64,000 nt of DNA. Source: Flagellimonas spongiicola. Lineage in GTDB: Bacteria > Bacteroidota > Bacteroidia > Flavobacteriales > Flavobacteriaceae. A program made the position numbers and the translations under genes. Below, one piece after another: positions 25,413-34,890 of the stretch. The notes beneath the pieces were generated by a model. It had not been told where the DNA came from and did not search any database. It was given only the letters and a program-made list of their open reading frames with translations. Each line of letters opens with the position of its first letter. The stretch's first letter is position 1. The stretch spans positions 186,001 through 250,000 of the forward strand of contig NZ_JAMFMA010000003.1 in NCBI RefSeq assembly GCF_023502425.1. The letters are read 5' to 3'.

Positions 25413-25435
25413 CCCCAAGATAATAAACCTTGGGG
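25413..25435 (-). promoter_or_regulatory. intercistronic hairpin between hppD and hmgA
   Basis: CCCCAAG (25413-25419) and CTTGGGG (25429-25435) form a perfect 7-bp stem with a nine-base loop in the 69-base gap. There is no T-tract after it on the minus strand (TGATTTAC), so it is not a good terminator; it could be a processing or stabilising element. Confidence 0.5.
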
Positions 25436-25452
25436 GAGTTGCTTTCAACGGA

Positions 25453-26586
25453 TTAATGTAAAGTCCCTCTAACTTCCTGTTCCCGCTCAATGGCTTCGAA
25501 CAATGCCTTAAAGTTACCTTTTCCAAACGACTGTGCTCCTTTTCTTTGGATGATTTCAAAGAACATGGTAGGCCTTGGTTCTACAGGTCGCGTGAATATT
25601 TGAAGCAAATAACCTTCATCATCCCTATCTACCAAAATTCCTAACTCTTTAAGTGGAGCAATATCCTCATCAATTTTCCCTACACGATCGGTTACAGCAT
25701 CATAATAGGTGTCCGGTACCCTAAGAAACTCTACGCCACGACTTCTCAATTGTCTTACCGTTGTAATGATATCATCGGTGGCTACAGCAATATGCTGTAC
25801 ACCTTCGCCCTCATAAAAATCAAGATATTCCTCTACTTGGGATTTCTTCTTTCCTTCTGCAGGCTCATTGATTGGAAACTTGATACGTCCATTACCATTA
25901 CTCATCACCTTACTCATAAGTGCAGTATATTCTGTGGAAATATCGTTGTCATCAAACGAAAGAATGTTTACGAAGCCCATTACATTTTCATAGAATTCCA
26001 CCCAATGGTTCATTTTGTTCCATCCAACATTGCCCACCATATGGTCAACAAATTTTAGGCCTGTTGGTTCAGGATTGTAGTCAGGTGTTTCCCATTTTTT
26101 ATAACCTGGCATAAAAACGCCATTGTAATCTTTTCGTTCCACAAAAATGTGGACTGTTTCACCATAGGTGTAAATTCCAGAGCGAACAATTTTACCTGAT
26201 TCGTCTTCGGTGGTTTCTGGCTCCATATAAGATCTTGCACCCCGTTCCATTGCGGTGTTGTAAGCGTAAGTGGCATCATCTACCCAAAGTGCCACTACCT
26301 TTATACCATCACCATGTTGGTCAATATGTCTTCCAATATCAGTTCCACTTTTTAATGGAGAGGTAAGAATCAATCGTATTTTATCTTGGATCACAACATA
26401 ACTTTCACGATCGGTAAGTCCGGTTTCTAAACCTGCGTAGGCATGAGACTGAAAACCAAAGGCAGTTTTATAAAAGTGTGCAGCTTGCTTTGAATTACTT
26501 ACATAAAGCTCAATGTAATCCGTACCGTTGATGGGCATAAAGTCCTTTGCGGCATCATGGATTTTTGGGATTGCAGTAGTTTCCAT
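25453..26586 (-). CDS. hppD: 4-hydroxyphenylpyruvate dioxygenase
   Basis: Turns 4-hydroxyphenylpyruvate into homogentisate with Fe(II) and oxygen. The 377-residue product has two VOC domains: an N-terminal one (about 18-155) and the catalytic C-terminal one (about 170-360). The iron ligands appear in FVDHMVGNVG (His), GVQHIAVATDDI (His) and TMFFEIIQRKG (Glu), followed by the C-terminal GFGKGNF-like segment (here QSFGKGNFKALFEAIE). First gene of the operon hppD-hmgA-fahA-flavin reductase-aminotransferase, divergent from a MarR gene 179 bases away. Confidence 0.97.
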   Translation of the reverse strand: METTAIPKIHDAAKDFMPINGTDYIELYVSNSKQAAHFYKTAFGFQSHAYAGLETGLTDRESYVVIQDKIRLILTSPLKSGTDIGRHIDQHGDGIKVVALWVDDATYAYNTAMERGARSYMEPETTEDESGKIVRSGIYTYGETVHIFVERKDYNGVFMPGYKKWETPDYNPEPTGLKFVDHMVGNVGWNKMNHWVEFYENVMGFVNILSFDDNDISTEYTALMSKVMSNGNGRIKFPINEPAEGKKKSQVEEYLDFYEGEGVQHIAVATDDIITTVRQLRSRGVEFLRVPDTYYDAVTDRVGKIDEDIAPLKELGILVDRDDEGYLLQIFTRPVEPRPTMFFEIIQRKGAQSFGKGNFKALFEAIEREQEVRGTLH

Positions 26587-26614
26587 AGGATTATATTTAG
26601 ATTTAATTAGATAA

Positions 26615-26637
26615 TTGTTGTTAATGCAACAAAAATA
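26615..26637 (-). promoter_or_regulatory. hppD -7 element with overlapping palindrome (candidate MarR operator)
   Basis: The minus strand has TATTTTTG (26637-26630), fitting the TAnnTTTG -7 element; transcription would start about 38 bases before hppD. Overlapping it by three bases is an 18-bp inverted repeat, TTGTTG (26615-26620), six bases, CAACAA (26627-26632). MarR proteins bind such palindromes in divergent intergenic regions, so this is a good operator candidate. A -33 TTG is not evident. Confidence 0.5.
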
Positions 26638-26765
26638 AATATTTTGAATCGGATTTTTAGGGATGGAAGCATTTTTTTTGTTAAAATTGAATGAAGTTTA
26701 GGTGAGGAACAGAAATTTGGTCAAATCATGAGCCATTTATGCTGTTTTGCTTAAAGTTATGGATT

Positions 26766-27224
26766 ATGCTGAATCAAATAGATGAAATCTCTGGAATAGG
26801 CTTGCACTTGGATCTTGTATTGCGATGTATCCAGGATGCATATCTTAAAAAGTTCGCAGAATTGGGTGTGGATTTAACCATTGAGCAATGGGTAATTCTC
26901 CATCGAATTTCCGAGTTAGGCAAAGAAGCTTCCCAGCGTGAAATTGTACGAACGAATTTTAGAAATAGGGCGACAACCTCTAGGGTAATTGGAAAGTTGG
27001 AAAAAAAGGAATGGATTACCAAGACACGTTTTGAAGGAGATCAAAAACGCTTTAAGCTGGAAGTTACACGGAAGGGCAGACGGGTCATCAATAAAATCTT
27101 ACCGCATGCCGTGGAACTTAGAAAACTTGCAATCAATAATTTAGATCGTTCGGAATTTGATGTTTTCTTGAAAGTGCTGAACCAAATAGGAAATAATTAT
27201 TCCGATGGTTTGGATAACGCTTAA
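26766..27224 (+). CDS. MarR-family transcriptional regulator
   Basis: A 152-residue winged-helix regulator from the ATG at 26766 (MLNQIDEISGIG). The DNA-binding part spans about 35-105: helices around TIEQWVILHRISEL, a recognition helix NFRNRATTSRVIGKLEKKEWI and a wing with RFKLEVTRKGR. An in-frame ATG at 26739 would add nine hydrophobic residues and is less likely. Divergent from the tyrosine catabolic operon, so it probably represses it and responds to an aromatic intermediate (inference). Its 3' end lies 16 bases from the convergent sulfatase stop. Confidence 0.88.
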   Translation: MLNQIDEISGIGLHLDLVLRCIQDAYLKKFAELGVDLTIEQWVILHRISELGKEASQREIVRTNFRNRATTSRVIGKLEKKEWITKTRFEGDQKRFKLEVTRKGRRVINKILPHAVELRKLAINNLDRSEFDVFLKVLNQIGNNYSDGLDNA

Positions 27225-27240
27225 ATTTTATTGATAATTC

Positions 27241-28764
27241 TCATGGATCTCCCAATTCTCTAAACTTAAACCTTTCATTGGCAGCAGGTACATGCTCGCG
27301 CTTCATTATATCCTCAATTCTTTCGACAATTTCGGGATGCTGTTGCGCTAGGTCGTTTTGCTCTTCTATATCTGTTTTTAAATTATAGAGCTCAATCTTT
27401 AGGTTGCCTTCGAAGATGTTTTTACGGATACCTTTCCAGTCGCCAATTCTTACAGCCTGTTGACCTTTGTAACTTGGGAATTCCCAGTATAGGTAATCAT
27501 GTTCAGGTTGTTTCTTACCTAATAATTCAGGCAAGAAACTGATGCCGTCAATCTCATTTGGAGCCTCTATTCCTGCTACTTCACATAAAGTTGGCATCAC
27601 ATCGTAGAAAACAGATTGATGCGCAGAAGTACTACCCTCCTTTATTTTTTGGGGCCAACTGGCCACAAAGGGTACCCGAATGCCACCCTCATACACATGT
27701 CCCTTCGTTTTTCCAGCTCCGTTGGTAAATGGTTTTGAACTCTCAAAATGTTCAAAATCAACACCACCAGTATAAGTAGGACCATTGTCGCTGGTGAAGA
27801 GAATCAAAGTGTTTTCGTAAATGCCCAGGTCTTTCAATTTTTGGATCAATTCCCCCAAGTGCTGGTCCAGCAACGTTATCATGGCTGCATAGGATGCCTT
27901 AGGGTAAGGATTAGGAAAATATCCTTGATCTCCAATATAAGGTTCTTCGTTACCAATAATATCTAGATACGGTTTTGCGTATTTTTTTGGAATTTGCAAA
28001 GGCAAGTGGGGTAGCGGAGAAGCATAATAAAGAAAAAAGGAGCTGTCCTTATTGTGCTCCATAAAGGTCAATGCTTTTTCGTGGATAACATCAGGTGCAT
28101 ATTCCGGTTGGTAAAACTTATCGTAACTTTTTTCATCCAATGGATTCAAGGAGGAGTCCAATCGTTCATGAGGAGCGATCAACTCATTTTTGAGATACAC
28201 TTTGTTCTCGTTTTCCCATAAGTGACTTGGAAAAAGATTATGAGCCTGTCTTTGGCAATTGTATCCAAAGAAATAGTCAAAACCCTGTTTGTTGGGGACA
28301 CCTTCAGTATTTGGTGCGCCCAAACCCCATTTTCCAAAAACTCCAGTAGTATACCCGGCTTCCTTTAATTTTTTGGCAATGGTTATGGTGTTTTCAGGGA
28401 TAGGTCTTTGACCTTCCAAATTTGGGTTGCTGAATGCTTTTTTATAATCCCAGACCTCTCCACGTTCCCGCCATTCATCATTCCCTCGGATATAGGCATG
28501 CCCAGCGTGTTTTCCAGTCATTAAAATATATCGTGCTGGAGCGCAAACCGGGGCGCCGGAATAATGCTGAGTAAATTTCATGCCCCGCTCTACTAGTGAA
28601 TCAATATTTGGAGTTTTTATAATTTCCTGCCCATAGGCCCCAACTTCGCCATAACCCAAATCATCTGCCAAGAAATATATGATGTTGGGTTTTTCTGATT
28701 GACTAAACAGAGAGATTCCGCAGCATAAAGCTGCTAATACGGCGATTTTCGTTCTTAAGTGCAT
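27241..28764 (-). CDS. type I sulfatase, exported
   Basis: A 507-residue arylsulfatase-type enzyme. A signal peptide (about 1-22) is followed by the alkaline phosphatase-fold domain with metal aspartates D34-D35 (FLADDLGYG), and C74-A-P-A-R, the C-x-P-x-R site whose cysteine becomes formylglycine. A second metal region TSDNGPTY lies about residue 330. Start at 28764 because the longer frame (28800) overlaps polA; the chosen start is ten bases after the polA stop, so it may be read with polA. It probably hydrolyses sulfate esters of marine polysaccharides. There are no glycosidase or SusC/D genes around it, which is unusual for flavobacterial sulfatases. A maturase (FGE or anSME) is not in this window. 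Confidence 0.9.
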   Translation of the reverse strand: MHLRTKIAVLAALCCGISLFSQSEKPNIIYFLADDLGYGEVGAYGQEIIKTPNIDSLVERGMKFTQHYSGAPVCAPARYILMTGKHAGHAYIRGNDEWRERGEVWDYKKAFSNPNLEGQRPIPENTITIAKKLKEAGYTTGVFGKWGLGAPNTEGVPNKQGFDYFFGYNCQRQAHNLFPSHLWENENKVYLKNELIAPHERLDSSLNPLDEKSYDKFYQPEYAPDVIHEKALTFMEHNKDSSFFLYYASPLPHLPLQIPKKYAKPYLDIIGNEEPYIGDQGYFPNPYPKASYAAMITLLDQHLGELIQKLKDLGIYENTLILFTSDNGPTYTGGVDFEHFESSKPFTNGAGKTKGHVYEGGIRVPFVASWPQKIKEGSTSAHQSVFYDVMPTLCEVAGIEAPNEIDGISFLPELLGKKQPEHDYLYWEFPSYKGQQAVRIGDWKGIRKNIFEGNLKIELYNLKTDIEEQNDLAQQHPEIVERIEDIMKREHVPAANERFKFRELGDP

Positions 28765-28774
28765 GTGTTGGTTT

Positions 28775-31609
28775 TTAATGGGCTTCAAGCCAATTTTCAC
28801 CTAGTCCAACTTCCACATCCAGCGGTACCGCAAGTTGATAGGCATTTTCCATTTCCGATTTGATCAATTCTTTTACTTTATCCAATTCTGGCTTGTAGGC
28901 ATCAAATACCAGTTCATCATGTACTTGCAATAGCATTCTGGTCTTATAACTTCCTTCTGCTAATTTATTGTGGATATTGATCATTGCAATTTTTATAATA
29001 TCCGCAGCGCTTCCTTGGATTGGAGCATTAACGGCATTTCGCTCCGCGGCACCTCGAACTACCTGATTCCCAGCATTGATATCCTTCAAGTATCTTCTGC
29101 GGCCCAAAACGGTTTGCACATAGCCATTGTCCCGTGCAAAATCCACTTGTTCGCTCATGTAGTTCCTTAATTTTGGATAGGTCTTATAGTAGGTCTCGAT
29201 CAATTCTTTGGCTTCTGACCTACTCAAGTCGGTTTGATTGCTTAAACCAAAGGCAGAAACGCCATAAATAATACCAAAATTGACAGTTTTTGCATTGCTT
29301 CGTTGCTCTCGTGTGACTTCATCAATGGGAACGTTAAATACTCTAGCTGCTGTGGATGCATGGATATCCTCCCCGTTTTTAAAAGCCTCGATCATGGTGT
29401 CTTCCTCACTGAGTGCAGCGATGATGCGTAGTTCAATTTGTGAATAATCCGCCGCCAAAAGGGTGTAATTCTCATCTCTTGGAATGAAAGCTTTTCGCAC
29501 CTGTCTGCCACGTTCTGTTCTGATTGGTATGTTTTGCAGGTTGGGGTTGTTGCTACTTAATCGCCCGGTTGCAGCAACGGTTTGCATATAATCCGTGTGT
29601 ACCCTACCACTATGCTCCTGTACCTCATTGGGTAATGCATCCACATAGGTGCTCTTTAATTTACTGAGACCTCTAAAATCCAAAACATTTTGTATGATTT
29701 CATGGTCCTTGGCCAGGTAGGATAGTACATCTTCAGCGGTGGAGTATTGACCTGTTTTGGTCTTTTTGGGTTTATCTACCAATTTGAGCTTTTCAAACAG
29801 GATTTCACCGAGTTGTTTGGGTGATGCAATATTGAACTGTTGTCCTGCCGCTTCATAGATTTTTTGCTCCAATGAGTTGATATCCTTATCCAAATCGGTT
29901 GATAATTCGTGCAAAAAGGATTTATCCAGATTAATACCTTCGGTCTCCATGTCTGCAAGTACTCGAAGCAGTGGTATCTCGATGGTCTCGAATAGGGCAT
30001 CCGTTTTTGCGTCGGCCAATTCTGGCCTAAACTGCTGCGCAAGTTGAAGCGTAATATCGGCATCCTCTACCGCATATTCTGTTTGTTTTTCCAAAGGAAC
30101 TTGACGCATGGTCAATTGATTCTTTCCCTTTTTGCCAATCAATTCAGTAATGGATACTGGTGTATAATTAAGGTAGGTCTCAGCCAATACGTCCATGTTG
30201 TGTCGCATATCCGGATTGATGAGATAATGGGCCAACATGGTATCAAAGAGTTTTCCTTTGACCTCGATACCATAATTCTTCATCACCTTGATGTCGTACT
30301 TCAAGTTTTGTCCTACTTTTTCAATTGTTTCGGATTCGAAAAAGGGTTTTAAGACTTCCAATAATTCCAGAGCTTCTTCGTGTGATTCCGGAATTGGCAC
30401 ATAGTAGCCCTTTTTGGCCTCCCAACTAAATGCAATACCTACAAGCTCCGCAGCCAGGGGATTAATTGAGGTAGTTTCGGTATCGAAACAAACCGATTGT
30501 TGCTGCATCAATTTTTTCATGAAAAGATCAAGTCCTACTCCCGGATTGATGGTTTGATAAAGATGACCAACATCTGCCACGGTATTTCTTCCCGAGCTAT
30601 CTTTTATGGTTGCAGGTACGTTTGAGGGGTCGCTTCCAAACAAACTGAATTGACCACTACCTGCGGCTGCAGCTTTTGGTGTTGAAGCCGTCCCTTTTTC
30701 CTCAGTTGGATTCGTAGGTGCTTCTGATCTGAAAATTTTGATAAATTGATCTTTCAGTCTTCTAAATTCCAATTCGTCAAATAGGTGTTGTACCTTTTCG
30801 GTATTAGGTTCCGACATTTCGTAGTCGTCCGCATTGAACGTAACATCACAATCAATTTTAATTTCCGCCAATTTTCTGGATAATCTACCTAGCTCAGCAT
30901 TGGCTTCCACTTTTTCCTTCATCTTACCTTTCAGCTGATCGGTGTTGGCAAGTAGGCCTTCCAATGAATCGAATTCTGCCAAGAATTTTTTGGCGGTTTT
31001 ATCGCCTACGCCTGGAAGACCCGGAATGTTGTCACTGGCATCACCCATCATTCCCAAATAATCAATGACTTGCTCCGGACGTTGAACACCAAACCGCTTT
31101 TGAACTTCAGGAATACCCCATATTTCTATGCCATTTCCCATTCGAGCAGGACGATACATAAAAATATTTTCAGAAACCAATTGTCCAAAATCCTTATCCG
31201 GAGTTACCATAAAAACCTTATAGTTTTCTTTTTCAGCCTGTTTGGCAAGAGTTCCTATAATGTCATCTGCCTCATAACCTTCCAAAACCACTACTGGGAT
31301 GTTCATGGCTTTTAATATATCCTGTATATAAGGAACTGCGATACGGATTGCATCTGGTGTCTCATCACGATTAGCCTTGTAATCTTCAAAAAGTTCCGTG
31401 CGTTCCACACTGCCTCCTTTATCAAAACAAACGGCCAAATGATCTGGTTTTTCCCGTTTGATCACATCAAAAAGGGAATTCACGAAACCCATAATTGCAG
31501 AGGTATCCATTCCCTTGGAATTGATTCTAGGGTTTTTCAATAAGGCATAATAGCCTCTAAAGATCAAGGCGTAAGCATCCAGAAGGAAGAGTCTTTTTTG
31601 ATCTGACAT
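28775..31609 (-). CDS. polA: DNA polymerase I
   Basis: Repairs gaps and matures Okazaki fragments. The 944 residues hold all three parts: an N-terminal 5'-3' exonuclease (about 1-290; LFLLDAYALIFRGYYAL, EGYEADDIIGTLA), a 3'-5' proofreading domain (about 345-535) that keeps the D-x-E in CFDTETTSINPL, and the polymerase domain with motif A (AADYSQIELRIIAALS), motif B (RSNAKTVNFGIIYG) and motif C (LLQVHDELVFD). Intact proofreading residues suggest a full-function enzyme. Confidence 0.97.
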   Translation of the reverse strand: MSDQKRLFLLDAYALIFRGYYALLKNPRINSKGMDTSAIMGFVNSLFDVIKREKPDHLAVCFDKGGSVERTELFEDYKANRDETPDAIRIAVPYIQDILKAMNIPVVVLEGYEADDIIGTLAKQAEKENYKVFMVTPDKDFGQLVSENIFMYRPARMGNGIEIWGIPEVQKRFGVQRPEQVIDYLGMMGDASDNIPGLPGVGDKTAKKFLAEFDSLEGLLANTDQLKGKMKEKVEANAELGRLSRKLAEIKIDCDVTFNADDYEMSEPNTEKVQHLFDELEFRRLKDQFIKIFRSEAPTNPTEEKGTASTPKAAAAGSGQFSLFGSDPSNVPATIKDSSGRNTVADVGHLYQTINPGVGLDLFMKKLMQQQSVCFDTETTSINPLAAELVGIAFSWEAKKGYYVPIPESHEEALELLEVLKPFFESETIEKVGQNLKYDIKVMKNYGIEVKGKLFDTMLAHYLINPDMRHNMDVLAETYLNYTPVSITELIGKKGKNQLTMRQVPLEKQTEYAVEDADITLQLAQQFRPELADAKTDALFETIEIPLLRVLADMETEGINLDKSFLHELSTDLDKDINSLEQKIYEAAGQQFNIASPKQLGEILFEKLKLVDKPKKTKTGQYSTAEDVLSYLAKDHEIIQNVLDFRGLSKLKSTYVDALPNEVQEHSGRVHTDYMQTVAATGRLSSNNPNLQNIPIRTERGRQVRKAFIPRDENYTLLAADYSQIELRIIAALSEEDTMIEAFKNGEDIHASTAARVFNVPIDEVTREQRSNAKTVNFGIIYGVSAFGLSNQTDLSRSEAKELIETYYKTYPKLRNYMSEQVDFARDNGYVQTVLGRRRYLKDINAGNQVVRGAAERNAVNAPIQGSAADIIKIAMINIHNKLAEGSYKTRMLLQVHDELVFDAYKPELDKVKELIKSEMENAYQLAVPLDVEVGLGENWLEAH

Positions 31610-31727
31610 AGGTATTGGTTAGATGTTTGAAATTAAAAAAGCAATTGATTTTGAATAGCTTTTAAAGGTAGAAAAAAGATGCTGGAATGCAGCTTCAAGA
31701 TTCTAAAATCCGGAATGAATGCAGGGG

Positions 31728-32720
31728 TTATCCGTTGTAAAAACTTTCCACCGATTTGTTCTCATGCCCATTTTCCGAAAATTCACGATAGGTAAAACCT
31801 GGATGAACACAATATCCGCCGGTTTCTCCATTTTTATTTACCGCAATAAAACCTATTTGGAAATCTTTTCGGCCTTCATTTTTCTTCATAATTCGTTTTA
31901 CCCCTTCTTCGCAGGCATCTTGTGGGGATTTACCTTGTCGCATCAATTCAACAATTAAAAAACTGCCCACAGTACGTACAACTTCTTCTCCAACGCCAGT
32001 GGCAGTAGCTCCCCCAACCTCATTGTCTACGTAAAGGCCAGCCCCTATGATAGGTGAATCACCAACTCGACCTGCCATTTTATAACCCATTCCGCTCGTG
32101 GTACAAGCTCCGGCAATATCGCCGTTGGCATCTATGGCCAACATACCAATGGTATCGTGGTTTTCTATGTTGATGATTGTTTCATACTTAGACTCCTTTT
32201 TCCATTCTTCCCATTCCTTTCTCGATTGTTCGGTCAATAAATTCGTTTTTTCAAAGCCTTGTTGATAGGCAAAAAGCTCCGCACCTTTTCCTGCTAAAAT
32301 CACATGTGGGGTTTCTTCCATCACCTTGCGGGCAACAGATATAGGATGGGCAATGTTCTCCATACACATCACAGAACCGCAATTGGCATCCTTATCCATA
32401 ATGCAGGCGTCCAAAGTCACTCTACCTTCCCGGTCGGGTCTACCACCAACACCTACAGTTTGGTTGTTGGTATCCGCCTCTTCCACTTTCACGCCTTCTT
32501 CCACGGCATCCAAAGCACTGCCATTTGCGCTTAAAACTTCCCATGCTTTTGCTGATGCATTTTGGAAATTCCATGTACAAATTACTATTGGCTTAATTAC
32601 TGCCGCCATTGCATTTGCAGTATTCGTGGATGTTTCAGTTTTGCAAGAAGCTAGAACAGGGGCAGAGATGATGCCGGCCGTTGATAGGCTGGATTTTTTT
32701 AAAAAATTTCTTCGTTTCAT
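31728..32720 (-). CDS. N4-(beta-N-acetylglucosaminyl)-L-asparaginase family hydrolase
   Basis: A 330-residue Ntn hydrolase that self-cleaves before a threonine. The probable nucleophile is T190 in NHDTIGMLAID, with the downstream GDSPIIGAGLYVDNEVGGATATGVGE segment (about 218-245) typical of glycosylasparaginases. The N-terminus MKRRNFLKK and a lipobox-like LASC ending at C26 suggest a Tat-exported lipoprotein. In other bacteria such enzymes split the GlcNAc-Asn link of N-glycans or isoaspartyl peptides. It is divergent from cutC, with 67 bases between. Confidence 0.88.
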   Translation of the reverse strand: MKRRNFLKKSSLSTAGIISAPVLASCKTETSTNTANAMAAVIKPIVICTWNFQNASAKAWEVLSANGSALDAVEEGVKVEEADTNNQTVGVGGRPDREGRVTLDACIMDKDANCGSVMCMENIAHPISVARKVMEETPHVILAGKGAELFAYQQGFEKTNLLTEQSRKEWEEWKKESKYETIINIENHDTIGMLAIDANGDIAGACTTSGMGYKMAGRVGDSPIIGAGLYVDNEVGGATATGVGEEVVRTVGSFLIVELMRQGKSPQDACEEGVKRIMKKNEGRKDFQIGFIAVNKNGETGGYCVHPGFTYREFSENGHENKSVESFYNG

Positions 32721-32736
32721 GGAATTGGTTTGACCT

Positions 32737-32744
32737 TAACTTTG
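32737..32744 (+). promoter_or_regulatory. candidate -7 element for cutC
   Basis: TAACTTTG matches TAnnTTTG, 43 bases before the cutC start. The -33 TTG is not seen at the right spacing, so confidence is low. Confidence 0.35.
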
Positions 32745-32787
32745 GTAAGGATTATTGTTGTTATCTTGAAAACTTAAATATAGGAAT

Positions 32788-33510
32788 ATGCTTGTAGAAG
32801 TCTGTGCCAATTCATTGGAATCTGCTTTAAATGCACAAGAAGCTGGGGCTGATAGAATTGAGTTATGCTCGGAGCTAGGTGTTGGCGGGATTACGCCCTC
32901 ATTTGGTTTGTTGAAACTGGTGAAAGAGCAGTTGCATATTCCTGTGCATGTCTTAATCCGCCCAAGAAGCGGACATTTTAGTTATACGAATCATGAACTG
33001 GAAACCATGTTGAAGGATATTTCCTTTTGCCGTGAACTTGGGGTAGAGGGAATTGTCAGTGGTGTGCTGCATCCGAATTTTGAATTGGATATCTACAATA
33101 CGCAAAAGTTGATGGCGCAGGCCGAGGGAATGTTGTTTACGTTCCATCGTGCATTCGATTGGGTGAGAAATCCAAAGGAAACCTACCAAAAATTAGATAA
33201 TCTGGGGGTTGATTATGTTTTAACATCTGGGCAACAAGTAAATGCCGCTAAGGGACTGGAGTTGCTTAAATCTTTGAATGAAGCTTCGGAAAATTGCATA
33301 GTAATGGCGGGTGGAGGATTGAATCCGGAGAACATTTCATTGTTCAAAAACGCAAAAATGAAGGCGATTCATCTTTCCGGTACAACTTTTGGAAATTCCA
33401 TGGATTTAAAAGGAAAACTGCCGATGAATTCGGCAAATCATTTAAAGGAAGACGATGTTGCCGTAACAAATACAGATAAGGTTCGTCAAATTGTACACAG
33501 CGTTAAATAA
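32788..33510 (+). CDS. cutC: CutC-family TIM-barrel protein
   Basis: A 240-residue TIM-barrel protein of the CutC family. Recognisable segments are VEVCANSLESALNAQEAGADRIELC, given here as residues 3-16 and 17-27, VHVLIRPRSGHF, and FHRAFDW. CutC was linked to copper tolerance in Escherichia coli, but its biochemical role is unsettled. No copper pump or chaperone is adjacent. The downstream phosphoesterase gene starts 54 bases later on the same strand. Confidence 0.92.
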   Translation: MLVEVCANSLESALNAQEAGADRIELCSELGVGGITPSFGLLKLVKEQLHIPVHVLIRPRSGHFSYTNHELETMLKDISFCRELGVEGIVSGVLHPNFELDIYNTQKLMAQAEGMLFTFHRAFDWVRNPKETYQKLDNLGVDYVLTSGQQVNAAKGLELLKSLNEASENCIVMAGGGLNPENISLFKNAKMKAIHLSGTTFGNSMDLKGKLPMNSANHLKEDDVAVTNTDKVRQIVHSVK

Positions 33511-33564
33511 TCGCCAAAAACCACCGGTCAAAATCGAAAGAAATATCTTTATAAAAAATTTTGC

Positions 33565-34800
33565 ATGCCTAGGTTCCTCATTGTACTCTCAATAATTTAT
33601 GTGGTTTTGGCCATATATGGCTTTCAAGGATTCAAGACCCTGTTTAAAAGTACGTGGGTACACCTATTTTATGGGCTGCTTTTTTTGGCTGCACTTCTTA
33701 ATTTTATAATTCGCGTAATCAATTATACTCCGGGTGATGGGGTTAGAGGCCAACTAGCCGTGGCTGGGGGAATATTCTTTTCTTTTTTGATTTTAGGAAT
33801 TGTATTTGGCATATTCCTATTGCTGGAAGATGTGGTCCGACTGTTTGTATTTGGCTATAACAAAATAGCAGGATTGACGGAGCCACAAACCAATTTCTTT
33901 CCATCTCGTAGGAAGTTTATCAGTGGGATTGCCTTAGGTATTGCCGCCTTGCCATTTGGTGCGCTGCTTTATGGTATGTATCGTGGAAAATACAATTACA
34001 AAGTCCTAAAATATGAAATGGCTTTTGATGATTTGCCAGATGCTTTTGATGGCTATCAAATTACCCAAATATCAGATGTGCATAGCGGTAGTTTTGATAA
34101 TCATGACAAAGTAGCCTACGGAATAGATTTGATCAATAAGCAACAAAGCGATGTGATCTTGTTTACCGGGGATATGGTTAACGATAAAGCAGTGGAAATG
34201 GAACCATGGACAGCACTTTTTTCAAAGCTGGAGGCTAAAGATGGGGTATATTCTGTTTTAGGGAATCATGATTATGGGGACTATACATCATGGCCATCCG
34301 AAGAAGCCAAGGCTCAAAACCTGCAAGATTTGAAGGACCTGCAAAAGGAAATGGGGTTTGATCTCTTATTGGATACACATCGCTATTTGGAAAAAGACGG
34401 TCAACGAATTGCCTTATTGGGGGTTGAAAATTGGGGTAGAGGTGGCTTTAAAAAGGCAGGGGATTTGCAGAAAGCCAAATCTGGTGTTGCTAAAGAAGAT
34501 TTCAAAATTCTGATGAGTCATGATCCATCACATTGGGAAGATGTGGTTATTCATGACGACTATCATTTCCATCTTACCTTAAGTGGACATACCCATGGTA
34601 TGCAATTTGGAGTGGAGATACCCGGTTGGGTAAAATGGAGTCCGGTAAAATGGCGATATAAATATTGGGCAGGAGTTTATGAAGAGCTCAACCAATACAT
34701 CAATGTTAACCGCGGCTTTGGATTTATCGGATATCCAGGTAGGGTTGGTATATGGCCAGAGATTACCGTGATTACCTTAAAAAAGAAAGGTTTAACGTGA
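33565..34800 (+). CDS. membrane-anchored metallophosphoesterase
   Basis: A 411-residue protein with about four membrane helices (within residues 1-140) and a calcineurin-like phosphoesterase domain at about 155-400. The metal-binding blocks are in order: QISDVHSG, FTGDMVND, LGNHDYGD, MSHDPSHW and SGHTHG. Proteins of this design act at the membrane on phospholipid-type substrates such as UDP-diacylglucosamine or phosphatidyl compounds, but the substrate cannot be read here. Confidence 0.9.
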   Translation: MPRFLIVLSIIYVVLAIYGFQGFKTLFKSTWVHLFYGLLFLAALLNFIIRVINYTPGDGVRGQLAVAGGIFFSFLILGIVFGIFLLLEDVVRLFVFGYNKIAGLTEPQTNFFPSRRKFISGIALGIAALPFGALLYGMYRGKYNYKVLKYEMAFDDLPDAFDGYQITQISDVHSGSFDNHDKVAYGIDLINKQQSDVILFTGDMVNDKAVEMEPWTALFSKLEAKDGVYSVLGNHDYGDYTSWPSEEAKAQNLQDLKDLQKEMGFDLLLDTHRYLEKDGQRIALLGVENWGRGGFKKAGDLQKAKSGVAKEDFKILMSHDPSHWEDVVIHDDYHFHLTLSGHTHGMQFGVEIPGWVKWSPVKWRYKYWAGVYEELNQYINVNRGFGFIGYPGRVGIWPEITVITLKKKGLT

Positions 34801-34890
34801 ATTTAACGAAGTAGACTTGGGGTTAGTTAACGGGGTCATCAAAATTTTAACAAATTTTCTTACTTTTACCCTGTAAACCTAGGAATATTC

